Origin: CAWBUW01 sp963792075
Lineage (GTDB): Bacteria > Chloroflexota > Anaerolineae > Anaerolineales > UBA4823
Length of the DNA: 64,000 bases
Assembly: GCA_963792075.1 (NCBI GenBank)
Contig: CAWBUW010000007.1
Coordinates: 434,001 to 498,000, forward strand
Direction: 5' to 3'
Shown here: positions 42,969 through 51,561 of the stretch, piece by piece
Layout: every line of letters starts with the position of its first letter
Position numbering within the stretch: the first letter of the stretch is position 1
The notes under the pieces: generated by a model
Database searches by the model: none
Seen by the model: only the letters and a program-made list of their open reading frames with translations
Told to the model about the DNA's origin: nothing
Position numbers and translations under genes: made by a program

Positions 42969-44762
42969 ATGAGCGATGTCGGGCAGAAAACTAAGACGAT
43001 TGAATTACCGGCAAGTATTACAGTACGAGAGCTGGCTGCAGCAATAAAAGCCAGCCCAATTGAGATCATCCGCACGCTGATGGCAAATGGGGTGATGGCA
43101 AATATCAACCAATCGGTTGATTTTGACACGGCCGCAGTGGTAGCAGCAGAATATGGGTATGATGCCCAAGTTGAGCGGGTTGACGAAGAAGAGAAAAATC
43201 TAGGCGAAATGCCGCTCTGGCGGCGTTTGATTTTAGATGAGCCAGCGGCCAAGCTGAAACCGCGCCCACCGGTTGTGGCCATTTTGGGCCATGTGGATCA
43301 TGGGAAAACATCCCTGTTAGACGCCGTACGTAGTACGAATGTGGCAGGCGGCGAGGCCGGGGGAATTACCCAGCATATCGGCGCTTATCAGGCTGAACTG
43401 AAAGGCCGTTTGATTACTTTCCTGGACACGCCAGGACATGCAGCTTTCACTGCGATGCGAGCCCGAGGGGCACAAGGCGCTGACATGGTTGTATTAGTAG
43501 TAGCTGCAGATGATGGTGTGATGCCTCAAACGAAAGAAGCCATTGCTCATGCCAAGGCGGCACAGGTGCCGATCATTGTGGCAATGAATAAAATCGATAA
43601 GCCTAATGCGGACCGCGACCGGTTACGCCAACAATTAGCAGAAGCAGGCCTGGTTTCTGATGAGTGGGGTGGTGATACGATGGTAGTGCCGCTTTCAGCC
43701 AAGCAGCGCGTTGGCCTGGAAGATTTGTTGGAAGCCATTCTACTGGTTGCAGATAACATGAAAATCCAGGCCAACCCAGATGGTAAGGTGATTGGCACCG
43801 TCATCGAAGCGCGGATGGATACTAAAACCGGGGCTTCGGCTACTTTGCTGGTGCAGAACGGCTCCCTGAGCGTGGGAGATACCGTCATCGTGGGGACAGC
43901 GTACGGAAAGATTAAAGCGATGTTTGACTATCGCGGTACTCGCGTACGTAAAGCCGGGCCATCCACGCCGGTCTCAGTAATGGGCTTGAACGAAGTTCCC
44001 ACCGCGGGGGATGTTTTCCGGGTCGTCGCCAACGAAAAAGAGGCGCGTGCGATTGTCGCCCAACTCAACCAGGTTCGGGAAAGGGCGACTACAACCGTAA
44101 AAAGCGCTGTAACTTTGGAACAGCTCTTTGAGAAGTTCCAGGCAGGCGATGTGAAAGAAATGCGCCTGGTGATCAAGGCGGACGTGCAGGGCTCTTTGGA
44201 ACCCATTATTTCCACGTTGAATGATCTCGGGAAGGGTGAGATCAAAATTGATATCTTGCACGCTGGCACAGGGAACATCGGTGAAAATGATGTGATGTTA
44301 GCTGCGGCATCTAACGCAATCGTCATTGGTTTTAATGTCCAGGCTGACTCGGCAGCACGGCGACTGGCTGAAGCCGAAGGGGTATCCGTCCGCCTGTACG
44401 ATATTATTTATCGCTTATTCGAAGATATTGAAAAAGCGCTGAAGGGTATGCTTGAACCTGAGTACAAGCAAATGGTGATTGGGAAAGCAGAAGTTCGTGA
44501 AATCTTCCGCATTTCGAAAATTGGCAATATCGCCGGCTGTCGTGTCACTGAGGGCGAGATCCGCCGCAATGCGAAGGCGCGTCTGCTGCGTAAAGGTGAA
44601 GTTTTATTCGATGGTGAGCTTTCATCCCTCAAACACCTCCAAGAGGATATACGCGAGGCACGGATTAATTTCGAATGCGGGATTTCCATGAAGAACTTTA
44701 CCGATTATTTGCCCGGCGATATTATTGAAAGCTATATCGTTGAGAGAGTGGCACAGTTGTAA
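42969..44762 (+). CDS. infB: Translation initiation factor IF-2
   Basis: The 597-residue GTPase delivers initiator tRNA to the ribosome. ATG 42969 follows AGGAGGT; the longer frame from 42927 has no such site. It has a short IF2 N-terminal domain ('SITVRELAAAIKASPIEIIRTLMANGVMANINQ') and lacks the long extension of enteric IF-2. The G domain has GHVDHGKT (G1), DTPGHAAF (G3) and NKID (G4). Domains II, III and C2 follow and end at 'CGISMKNFTDYLPGDIIESYIVERV'. It is in the nusA transcript. Confidence 0.97.
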   Translation: MSDVGQKTKTIELPASITVRELAAAIKASPIEIIRTLMANGVMANINQSVDFDTAAVVAAEYGYDAQVERVDEEEKNLGEMPLWRRLILDEPAAKLKPRPPVVAILGHVDHGKTSLLDAVRSTNVAGGEAGGITQHIGAYQAELKGRLITFLDTPGHAAFTAMRARGAQGADMVVLVVAADDGVMPQTKEAIAHAKAAQVPIIVAMNKIDKPNADRDRLRQQLAEAGLVSDEWGGDTMVVPLSAKQRVGLEDLLEAILLVADNMKIQANPDGKVIGTVIEARMDTKTGASATLLVQNGSLSVGDTVIVGTAYGKIKAMFDYRGTRVRKAGPSTPVSVMGLNEVPTAGDVFRVVANEKEARAIVAQLNQVRERATTTVKSAVTLEQLFEKFQAGDVKEMRLVIKADVQGSLEPIISTLNDLGKGEIKIDILHAGTGNIGENDVMLAAASNAIVIGFNVQADSAARRLAEAEGVSVRLYDIIYRLFEDIEKALKGMLEPEYKQMVIGKAEVREIFRISKIGNIAGCRVTEGEIRRNAKARLLRKGEVLFDGELSSLKHLQEDIREARINFECGISMKNFTDYLPGDIIESYIVERVAQL

Positions 44763-44821
44763 ACTGTCTGATGGCTGGCGGCGAGATCGATTATGCTCAT
44801 TCGCTGCTGGAGGAGGGTATC

Positions 44822-45211
44822 GTGGCTAATAAAACGCGTATTGGTCGGATCGCTGAACGGATTCGCGAGGAGCTTTCAGAGATCATGGTGATGCAAATTA
44901 ATGATCCGCGCCTGGCTGGGGTTTCGATTACTGATGTTGAAGTGGATCGAGAGCTGGCTTTTGCAGAAGTGTTTTATTCGTGTGTCGAAGGCGCGGTAAG
45001 GTCCGATGAAATCCTGGCTGGCTTTCAGCATGCTCAAGGTTTCCTGCGCAGTGAGCTGGCGCGCCGGGTAGAACTGCGTGCATTCCCTCGATTGCGTTTC
45101 CACTGGGATCCCACCTTTGAGCGAGCCGAGAAAATTGAACGCCTCTTCGCCCAGCTTGAAGAGGAGAAACGTAACGCGGGGAAGGCCGCATCTGGGGGAG
45201 ACATATCTTGA
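44822..45211 (+). CDS. rbfA: Ribosome-binding factor A
   Basis: The 129-residue KH-like protein helps mature the 30S subunit. The family start 'NKTRIGRIAERIREELSEIMVMQINDPRL' and the middle 'FLRSELARRVELRAFPRLRFHWDPTFERAEKIE' are clear. I chose GTG 44822, which has AGGAGG six to seven bases upstream and gives the usual length; an ATG at 44771 would add 17 atypical residues. It ends inside the start of the DHH gene. Confidence 0.94.
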   Translation: MANKTRIGRIAERIREELSEIMVMQINDPRLAGVSITDVEVDRELAFAEVFYSCVEGAVRSDEILAGFQHAQGFLRSELARRVELRAFPRLRFHWDPTFERAEKIERLFAQLEEEKRNAGKAASGGDIS

Positions 45212-46194
45212 GCATGTATCCCGAAGCTCCTGCTGCCCGCAAGCTAATCGAAGAAGCTCAGCGAATCCTGGTTGTGACACACATCCGCCCGGATGGGGAT
45301 GCGCTCGGCTCACTATTGGGGTTCGGGCTCACTCTGGAAGCAGCAGGTAAAGAAGTCCAGATGGTTTCTGGCGACGGAGTGCCAGCAACCTTTCGTTTCC
45401 TGCCAGGGAGTGATAAAATTCGGACGCAGGCAGAGGATTTGCCTCTCGGGTTCGATTTGATTGTGGTTGTAGATGCTGCTGAAATTTCCCGTGTAGGCAC
45501 AGTGCTGGATGGCTTTCCTCAGCCACAGCTTAACATCGATCATCATATAACCAACACCCAATTCGCACAGGTAAATGTTGTGGAAAGTGATGCCGTAGCC
45601 TGTGCAGAAGTGATCACACTGCTCATGCCAGATATGGGGTTACCAATTTCGCAGCCGGCTGCAGAAGCCTTATTGACGGGGATGTTAACCGACACCATAG
45701 GTTTCCGAACGAATAATATGTCAGCACGTTCTTTGCGTGTTGCAGCCTCCTTGATGGAGTTGGGGGCGAATTTACCCGAGATTTATAAACGTGCTCTATT
45801 GCAACGTTCTTACCAGGCGGTACGCTTTTGGGGTAGTGGGCTTTCGAATTTGCAGCGAGAAGGGCGGATGGTTTGGGCAACATTGACCATGGAGGACCGC
45901 AAATTATCTGGTTATTCTGGTCGCGACGATGCTGACCTGACCAATGTTCTTTCATCGATTAGTGGTGCAGATATTGCTTTGATATTTGTGGAACAGTCCG
46001 ACGATACTGTGAAAGTGAGTTGGCGCGCTCCGGGTGGCCAGGATGTATCTGGGGTCGCTCAGAGTTTCGGGGGCGGAGGGCATCGAGCAGCGGCTGGTGC
46101 CACTGTGCCCGGCTCTTTGGCAGGGGTCCAAGCCGCAGTCTTAAAAGCGACCCGAGAATTATCTCAAAGCCTATCCAACGTTGCGAATCTTTGA
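45208..46194 (+). CDS. DHH-family phosphoesterase, NrnA-like
   Basis: The 328-residue enzyme is a DHH/DHHA1 protein of the nanoRNase/pAp phosphatase group, which degrades short RNA oligomers or 3',5'-bisphosphates. Motif 'VVTHIRPDGDALGSLLG' carries the first metal ligands, 'VVVDAAEISRVG' and 'NIDHHITN' (DHH) follow, and the DHHA1 domain ends with GGGGHRAAAG. TTG 45208 has GGGGGAG seven bases upstream; ATG 45214 is the alternative. Its place between rbfA and truB is conserved in many bacteria. Confidence 0.93.
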   Translation: MSMYPEAPAARKLIEEAQRILVVTHIRPDGDALGSLLGFGLTLEAAGKEVQMVSGDGVPATFRFLPGSDKIRTQAEDLPLGFDLIVVVDAAEISRVGTVLDGFPQPQLNIDHHITNTQFAQVNVVESDAVACAEVITLLMPDMGLPISQPAAEALLTGMLTDTIGFRTNNMSARSLRVAASLMELGANLPEIYKRALLQRSYQAVRFWGSGLSNLQREGRMVWATLTMEDRKLSGYSGRDDADLTNVLSSISGADIALIFVEQSDDTVKVSWRAPGGQDVSGVAQSFGGGGHRAAAGATVPGSLAGVQAAVLKATRELSQSLSNVANL

Positions 46195-46212
46195 AAAGAG
46201 AGGGATTGAACT

Positions 46213-47160
46213 ATGAATCAAGAAGATGATCTGAGCAACATCGTATCAGGTGTGTTGGTAGTTGACAAACCTGTTGGCCTGACCTCTCACGATGTAGTAC
46301 AGATTATCCGTCGTGGTACTGGAATCCGCCGGGCAGGGCATACTGGGACGCTTGATCCGCGCGCTTCGGGCGTGCTTGTGGTTCTAATCGGCCCTGCAGT
46401 ACGGTTAAGTGAATATGTATCTGCTTCGGATAAGCGTTACCAGGCTACGATCCGCTTAGGCGCATCAACGGACACCTATGATTCCGAAGGCCGAATTCTA
46501 TCTGAGCCAAAGGCAGTTGAAGTGGAAAGCATTACCGAGGAGCTGTTCCAGGATACCCTGGACAAATTCATCGGAGAGATTGAGCAAGTACCCCCACCGT
46601 ATTCTGCAGTAAAAGTGCAGGGGCGGAAGGCTTATGAAATGGCGCGTGAAGGTGAGGAAGTAGATCTGGCGCCTCGCAAAATCCATGTATACAGCCTTGA
46701 GATGTTGGAATGGGATCCACCGGAAGCTGTCGTAGATGTGTTCTGCTCCTCGGGAACTTACGTCCGCTCTTTGGCAAACGATGTCGGACAGTCGTTGGGT
46801 TGTGGCGGGCATTTGGTCGGGCTGCGCCGTACAAAGAGTGGGCGGTTTACATTACGCGACGCGGTACCTTTACGCCGGTTACAGGAAGCGTTTACCCAGG
46901 GTAACTGGTATAAATTCCTGATCCCTGCTGCGGAAGCGCTGGGTGATTGGCGGGCTGTGGAATTGGATGCTGACCAGGTGGAGTTGGTGCGGCATGGACA
47001 TCGAGTCCTGGCAACCTATGATGACCTGGAAGAACCGCAGCAAGGCAGCGCTAAAGGCTGGGCGCGAGGGATAAGTGAGCAAGGTGATCTGGTAGCTCTG
47101 CTCGAGATTGATCCAGAAAAGATGGAATGGCAGCCGCGTAAAGTTTTTTTCTCTACGTAG
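46213..47160 (+). CDS. truB: tRNA pseudouridine-55 synthase
   Basis: The 315-residue enzyme makes pseudouridine at position 55 of the T arm of tRNAs. The catalytic Asp is D48 in GHTGTLDPRASG. The start 'GVLVVDKPVGLTSHDVVQIIRR', 'KRYQATIRLGASTDTYDSEG', 'QVPPPYSAVKVQGRKAYEMAREG' and 'CSSGTYVRSLANDVG' are all TruB hallmarks. It lies 18 bases after the DHH gene and 19 before ribF, in the housekeeping transcript. Confidence 0.97.
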   Translation: MNQEDDLSNIVSGVLVVDKPVGLTSHDVVQIIRRGTGIRRAGHTGTLDPRASGVLVVLIGPAVRLSEYVSASDKRYQATIRLGASTDTYDSEGRILSEPKAVEVESITEELFQDTLDKFIGEIEQVPPPYSAVKVQGRKAYEMAREGEEVDLAPRKIHVYSLEMLEWDPPEAVVDVFCSSGTYVRSLANDVGQSLGCGGHLVGLRRTKSGRFTLRDAVPLRRLQEAFTQGNWYKFLIPAAEALGDWRAVELDADQVELVRHGHRVLATYDDLEEPQQGSAKGWARGISEQGDLVALLEIDPEKMEWQPRKVFFST

Positions 47161-47179
47161 GTTTGGCTGATTTCTTCTT

Positions 47180-48118
47180 ATGCTATACGCTCGGTCTCTC
47201 AACGAACTCCAGTTGCATCGCGCCTGGGTGACAATTGGCACATTTGATGGGGTCCATTTAGGGCACCAGGCAATTTTAAAGGAGATGCTGATTGGAGCGC
47301 ACGCAGTGGGTGCTCCGGCAGTCGTAGTTACTTTTCACCCACATCCGGCGGTAGTGGTGGCTGGACGCACGGGTGATTTCTATTTGACCTTACCGGCTGA
47401 GCGTGTCGCCCTGTTGGACCAATTAGGCATGGATGTGGTTGTGATGCATCCATTTGATCTCGAAGTGGCCGCTCTTAGCGCAGCGGAATTCGTAGAGAGG
47501 CTCGTTGTACACACGGGGATGAGTAAATTATGGGTAGGACATGATTTCGCCCTGGGGCGCAAACGCGAAGGAAACGTGGCTCGCCTGCACGAACTGGGCG
47601 AAAGTTTAGGTTTTGAAGTAGTGGAAATTGATGCGGTGACAGTGAGTGGTGAGACGATCTCGTCCAGCCTCATTCGCGTATTGCTTACACAAGGTGATGT
47701 CCATCATGCCGGGCGGCTGCTGGGGCGTCCATACAGCTTATCCGGGGAAGTTGTTCCTGGAGATCAACGGGGAAGAAAGATAGGTATCCCTACCGCGAAT
47801 GTGCTCTCGCAAGAGGGGAAACTGATTCCTGCTGCAGGCGTTTATGCCTGTCGTGCAGAGGTGAATGGGAAAATCTATGCGGCTGCGGTTAATATCGGCG
47901 TGCGCCCAACTTTTTATGGCCAGGGAACAGCAGTCCATGTCGAGGCGCATTTATTGGATTATTCCGGCGATTTGTATGGACAGACACTGTCCATAAAATT
48001 TGAGCAGCGCTTGCGCGGGGAACAGCGTTTTCCAACGATTGAGGCTTTGGTGACCCAGATTCGGGCAGATATCCAACAAACGCGAGAAATCCTCTCAAAC
48101 AACCCTAGACCCCTCTAA
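47180..48118 (+). CDS. ribF: Bifunctional riboflavin kinase/FAD synthetase
   Basis: The 312-residue enzyme converts riboflavin to FMN and FMN to FAD. The N-terminal nucleotidyltransferase has 'VTIGTFDGVHLGHQAIL' (GxFDGxHxGH) and 'SSLIR'. The C-terminal kinase domain (about 185-305) has 'GDQRGRKIGIPTANV' and 'GVRPTFYGQGTAVHVEAHLLDYSGDLYG'. It is the last gene of the cluster, facing a convergent gene. No FMN riboswitch is visible before it, in line with its internal operon position. Confidence 0.96.
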   Translation: MLYARSLNELQLHRAWVTIGTFDGVHLGHQAILKEMLIGAHAVGAPAVVVTFHPHPAVVVAGRTGDFYLTLPAERVALLDQLGMDVVVMHPFDLEVAALSAAEFVERLVVHTGMSKLWVGHDFALGRKREGNVARLHELGESLGFEVVEIDAVTVSGETISSSLIRVLLTQGDVHHAGRLLGRPYSLSGEVVPGDQRGRKIGIPTANVLSQEGKLIPAAGVYACRAEVNGKIYAAAVNIGVRPTFYGQGTAVHVEAHLLDYSGDLYGQTLSIKFEQRLRGEQRFPTIEALVTQIRADIQQTREILSNNPRPL

Positions 48119-48137
48119 AACAAGAATATCCCTGGGC

Positions 48138-48947
48138 TTACCATTTGCAATTAATACTGGTATTCAATCCAGCATTTTTGCCAATATGTTTATACATGGT
48201 TGCACCTTTGAACGGTGCACCCAAGATGCCATCATGAATAGCCCAGGAGCGCAGGCGAATGGAATGGCTGGCTTCAGGTTTCCGAAAGGGGGAGTTCGGA
48301 TCGAGTTTTTGAAAAAGCTCCCCACCAGGAGAAAAGCTGGTTTGAATGTATTCCATCAAGGAACGCCCTTGTTGATATGCAAATCCGTAACGCTCGAAGA
48401 GCAAGGCGTTGTGATAATACAAAGGTTCTGCAAAGAACATGGTTTGGCCGAGGCTGACTATGAACTTCTCAAAAGTATGGATGGCGTTCCCAAGCAAACG
48501 AAGCCCGGCTCGAACCTGTCCAGGCGCCAGGCCAGCATTCAAGGCAGCAAGTTCTTCGGGAATGTTACGGCAAACGGCGCCCAGTTGGGTCAAACGTCCA
48601 TCAGGCATGCGATCAATATTAAATCGTTGTGCCTGTGGATCCATAATCTCGTAAATCAAGATATGGATATGCCCATACATCGTATCCGTAATGTGACCAT
48701 GCAGTACTGGATCAGGAGCGCCGAAGTACGGATACAACATAAGCTCAGCATCCGTCCTACCTTTATTTGACTGCAACACCAATAAATCATTGCCCTGTTC
48801 ATCGCGGAGATCTGACGTGATCTTGAAGCGCGTGAGGATCTCTTCTGGGATTAGGCGGGCGTAAATCTGCCGTTTTTCTGGCTCGGGAAGTAAGTTGATC
48901 CCACTGAGTGTTGTGGGACGAGTGGCGGGCATAGTACCTCTCTTCAT
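48138..48947 (-). CDS. Conserved hypothetical protein downstream of smpB
   Basis: I cannot name this 269-residue soluble protein. ATG 48947 has AAGGAA five bases upstream and lies two bases after the smpB stop. Notable stretches are 'LLVLQSNKGRTDAELMLYPYFGAPDPVLHGHITDTMYGHIHILIYEIMDPQAQRFNIDRMPDGR' and 'MFFAEPLYYHNALLFERYGFAYQQGRSLMEYI'. The His-rich 'LHGHITDTMYGHIHILIYEI' could bind metal. The gene is coupled to smpB, but a link to trans-translation is not supported by more than position. Confidence 0.65.
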   Translation of the reverse strand: MKRGTMPATRPTTLSGINLLPEPEKRQIYARLIPEEILTRFKITSDLRDEQGNDLLVLQSNKGRTDAELMLYPYFGAPDPVLHGHITDTMYGHIHILIYEIMDPQAQRFNIDRMPDGRLTQLGAVCRNIPEELAALNAGLAPGQVRAGLRLLGNAIHTFEKFIVSLGQTMFFAEPLYYHNALLFERYGFAYQQGRSLMEYIQTSFSPGGELFQKLDPNSPFRKPEASHSIRLRSWAIHDGILGAPFKGATMYKHIGKNAGLNTSINCKW

Positions 48948-48949
48948 GC

Positions 48950-49408
48950 TTATTCCTTGCCGCGCCAATCCCGGGCAATTTCGCGTTCAGCATCCCGTTT
49001 GGCAATATCTGCACGTTTGTCGTAGAGTTTTTTGCCTTTGGCAACTGCAATTTCTACCTTAGCCCGCCCTTTCTTCAGGTAGACCAGGACCGGGATGATG
49101 GTAACCCCTTTTTGGCGTACGTCATCCCATAAGCGCCGGATTTCCCCTCGGTGCAATAACAACCTGCGTGGACGACGCGGTTCGTGATTAAATGAGCTGG
49201 CCTGTTCATAAGGGGCGATGTGCGCATCTACCAGCCAGGCTTCTCGGCCTTCATCCAGACGGACATAAGCTTCCGCCAGGCTGATCTGTCCCTGGCGGAT
49301 GGATTTTATTTCACTGCCAAGCAGTTCGATGCCTGCTTCTAGCGTCTCGAGCAAAAAGTATTCGTGCCTGGCTTTGCGGTTTGTGGCAACGATTTTTACA
49401 TCATCCAT
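48950..49408 (-). CDS. smpB: SsrA-binding protein SmpB
   Basis: The 152-residue protein binds tmRNA and helps rescue stalled ribosomes. Hallmarks are 'KIVATNRKARHEYFLLETLEAGIELLGSEIKSIRQGQISLAEAYV', 'HIAPYEQAS' and the C-terminal 'YDKRADIAKRDAEREIARDW', the tail that enters the decoding site. No ssrA tmRNA gene was recognised in the window. The gene lies between the S41 protease gene and an unknown gene on the same strand. Confidence 0.97.
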   Translation of the reverse strand: MDDVKIVATNRKARHEYFLLETLEAGIELLGSEIKSIRQGQISLAEAYVRLDEGREAWLVDAHIAPYEQASSFNHEPRRPRRLLLHRGEIRRLWDDVRQKGVTIIPVLVYLKKGRAKVEIAVAKGKKLYDKRADIAKRDAEREIARDWRGKE

Positions 49409-49477
49409 AAGTTAATTGTAACACAGTGGCCGCGTGGGATTGGTGTGTGGGGACAACCTCAATATTTATTTTTGGGA

Positions 49478-50632
49478 TTATTTGCTTGAGAACAAGATTT
49501 CGATGGCTTTTAGAATGACAGGGTCGGGGTCTCCAGAGGCTGGATCTACAATGTAGTCTGGTTGAAGCCCCTGGTGTGTGCGGGGTAAATCGATGCCAGG
49601 GACCCACCAGTGCCCACTCGTAATTTGTATACTGGATTGATCCTGGAGCAAGAAGACTACCTGGAGGGTGTCTTTGCCAAAGGTCGGGGTTCCGATCAAA
49701 AGAGCTCTGCCACGGGCTTGCAGTGCTCCAGCGATGATTTCTGCAGCACTGGCAGTATTTTGGTTTACCAGAAGGACAATAGGCAAATCGATCAATGGGC
49801 CAGGTTGGGAAACTTCATGGGATGTGATTTGCTGGTCCTTGTATTCTTCTTGGATGACGATGCCTTCCTTTAGAAAAAGTCGGGCTACCTCAACACCTGA
49901 ATTTAGCAGACCACCGTAGTTGTCACGCAGGTCCAGCGCAAAATGAGTTGCCCCGCGTGTCTGTAAATCGGAAACAGCCTTTTGGATTTCATCAGGAGTA
50001 GTGGCAGCGATCAGGTTGATTTTTATTATACCCAGGAGCGGCTGACGTGGTTCCAGATTCCATGTGACAGAAGGCAGAGAAAAGCTTGTCCGTTGTATAG
50101 AAATTTTGAATGGACTGTAGGCCGGAGCGCGACCTAATGTCAAGATGACTGTCGAGCCGACTTCACCGCGCAGGCCGGCCTGGATTGTTTCCACAGGCGT
50201 GTCTGGTGTGACTGGATTTCCATCGATTGCCAAAAGACGATCCGCCTCCAGGATACCCGCGCTGGCAGCAGGACTTTCCGGAAAGGGGTACAGTATGTGG
50301 AAGCCTTCAGGGTCCCGACCGAGATTGGCACCGATGCCCCCAAAGCTGCCTTGCAGGCGGTTGCTCATGAGTTCCGCCTGAGGCGGTTCCGAGAATGAGG
50401 TAAATGGATCGCCATATGCCTGGAGCATTCCACGCACCATCCCATATTCCAGGGCTCGGCCAGGGGGAGGTGTAATCAGACCATATTCCAGGAGCAGCGA
50501 ACGTGCTTCTTCCAGGACAAGGAAGTCATTCCCAGTCGATAGCTGATCGCGCGTCCAAAAACCAACCAGGAACGCAGTCGCTACCACGAACCCGACCAGC
50601 AAGGTAAAGAAAAATGATTGGCGAAAAGACAA
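49478..50632 (-). CDS. S41-family C-terminal processing protease
   Basis: The 384-residue protease has an N-terminal membrane helix (about 8-26), a PDZ domain (about 85-165) and the S41 core. The catalytic Ser is S295 in NQNTASAAEI and the Lys is K320 in TPTFGKDT. Such CtpA-like enzymes trim C-termini of exported proteins at the cell surface. It starts with TTG 50632; AAAGG lies about 11 bases upstream and no in-frame ATG fits better. It is 30 bases downstream of the DUF4380 gene. No terminator is seen between them. Confidence 0.93.
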   Translation of the reverse strand: MSFRQSFFFTLLVGFVVATAFLVGFWTRDQLSTGNDFLVLEEARSLLLEYGLITPPPGRALEYGMVRGMLQAYGDPFTSFSEPPQAELMSNRLQGSFGGIGANLGRDPEGFHILYPFPESPAASAGILEADRLLAIDGNPVTPDTPVETIQAGLRGEVGSTVILTLGRAPAYSPFKISIQRTSFSLPSVTWNLEPRQPLLGIIKINLIAATTPDEIQKAVSDLQTRGATHFALDLRDNYGGLLNSGVEVARLFLKEGIVIQEEYKDQQITSHEVSQPGPLIDLPIVLLVNQNTASAAEIIAGALQARGRALLIGTPTFGKDTLQVVFLLQDQSSIQITSGHWWVPGIDLPRTHQGLQPDYIVDPASGDPDPVILKAIEILFSSK

Positions 50633-50662
50633 GGTAGATCGAACCTTTGTAGAGATGAAAGA

Positions 50663-51559
50663 TCAGGGAAGTCCCAGGTGTTTGACTAAGGCGCGTACCC
50701 CGGTGTGGGAGACGGGGAAATGAGCCAGATTAGAGAAGAATTCCCAAGTTTCCGTAAGTGTGGTGGATTGATCAGGCTGGAGGTTTAGTAAAGATCCAAG
50801 CGTCTCCACTTCGATAAATAAGTGGTTCACATAGACTTCAGAGCTGCAACCAAAATCAGGGTGAGGGAAAGAAGGTGCCGGGTCGAAGTGCTTGATGAAG
50901 AAGACACCATTGCGCAGATAGCCTACCCAGCCTTGCCCATTCGCATAGCCAACCTTGAGGGCTGGGATTTGAGCTTCGCCTTTGATCAGGATGTAATCAT
51001 CGTGCAGATGTAATCGGGGATCGCTCCAACGTGAATAAGGCCAGAGCACAAGGGATCGATTGGGAAGTAGCGATTTGGAATCGGTAGGCTTGGGGGGTTG
51101 AGGCAACACTGCGATGCCTCCGTGCGGGAGTTGTGTGATTCCCCAGCAAGCAACTTCCACGGGCCAGGGACCTGAGTTGGTCAAGGTGTGTGTGATCTTC
51201 AAGCCGGCGCGGTCGGGCAGAAGGTGGATTTCAATGGTTTTGCATATATTCGTGAAAGATTCGACCGGGCCGCGGAGGATCAACCCATTGCCTTGTTCCG
51301 TTGCGACCAGGCCATGATCGTCTGATATGTAGGTGCGCGGCATCGCCTCAGGAGCGTGCCAAAGGCGATGCCCTCCCTGCATTGAAAAGTCTCCCAGTGG
51401 GGTTTCGATCTTAAGCCCAGGGAGCTCTGCGAACTGGTTTTCGCTGATGCCATGGATAAAGGCGCGTACCAGGCGTGGACCGGCTTGGGCTAACGCGTCA
51501 ATGCGGAGATAGGCATTTTCAAGTGTAACGGTTGGCAAGCCATAGAAATCTTTGCTCAT
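50663..51559 (-). CDS. DUF4380, galactose-mutarotase-like protein
   Basis: The 298-residue protein has the beta-rich pattern of the galactose mutarotase-like fold, as in DUF4380: 'TPLGDFSMQGGHRLWHAPEAMPRTYISDD' (about 54-82), 'HLLPDRAGLKITHTLTNSGPWPVEVACWGITQL' and 'GCSSEVYVNHLFIEVETLGSL'. The catalytic His/Glu pair of true mutarotases is not certain here. It begins two bases after the phosphofructokinase stop, so the two are co-translated, which suggests a role in sugar handling. No signal peptide. Confidence 0.8.
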   Translation of the reverse strand: MSKDFYGLPTVTLENAYLRIDALAQAGPRLVRAFIHGISENQFAELPGLKIETPLGDFSMQGGHRLWHAPEAMPRTYISDDHGLVATEQGNGLILRGPVESFTNICKTIEIHLLPDRAGLKITHTLTNSGPWPVEVACWGITQLPHGGIAVLPQPPKPTDSKSLLPNRSLVLWPYSRWSDPRLHLHDDYILIKGEAQIPALKVGYANGQGWVGYLRNGVFFIKHFDPAPSFPHPDFGCSSEVYVNHLFIEVETLGSLLNLQPDQSTTLTETWEFFSNLAHFPVSHTGVRALVKHLGLP

Positions 51560-51561
51560 AA

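Noticed and set aside
47161..47179. Possible FMN riboswitch before ribF
   Set aside because: Only 19 bases separate truB from ribF, too short for an FMN aptamer.
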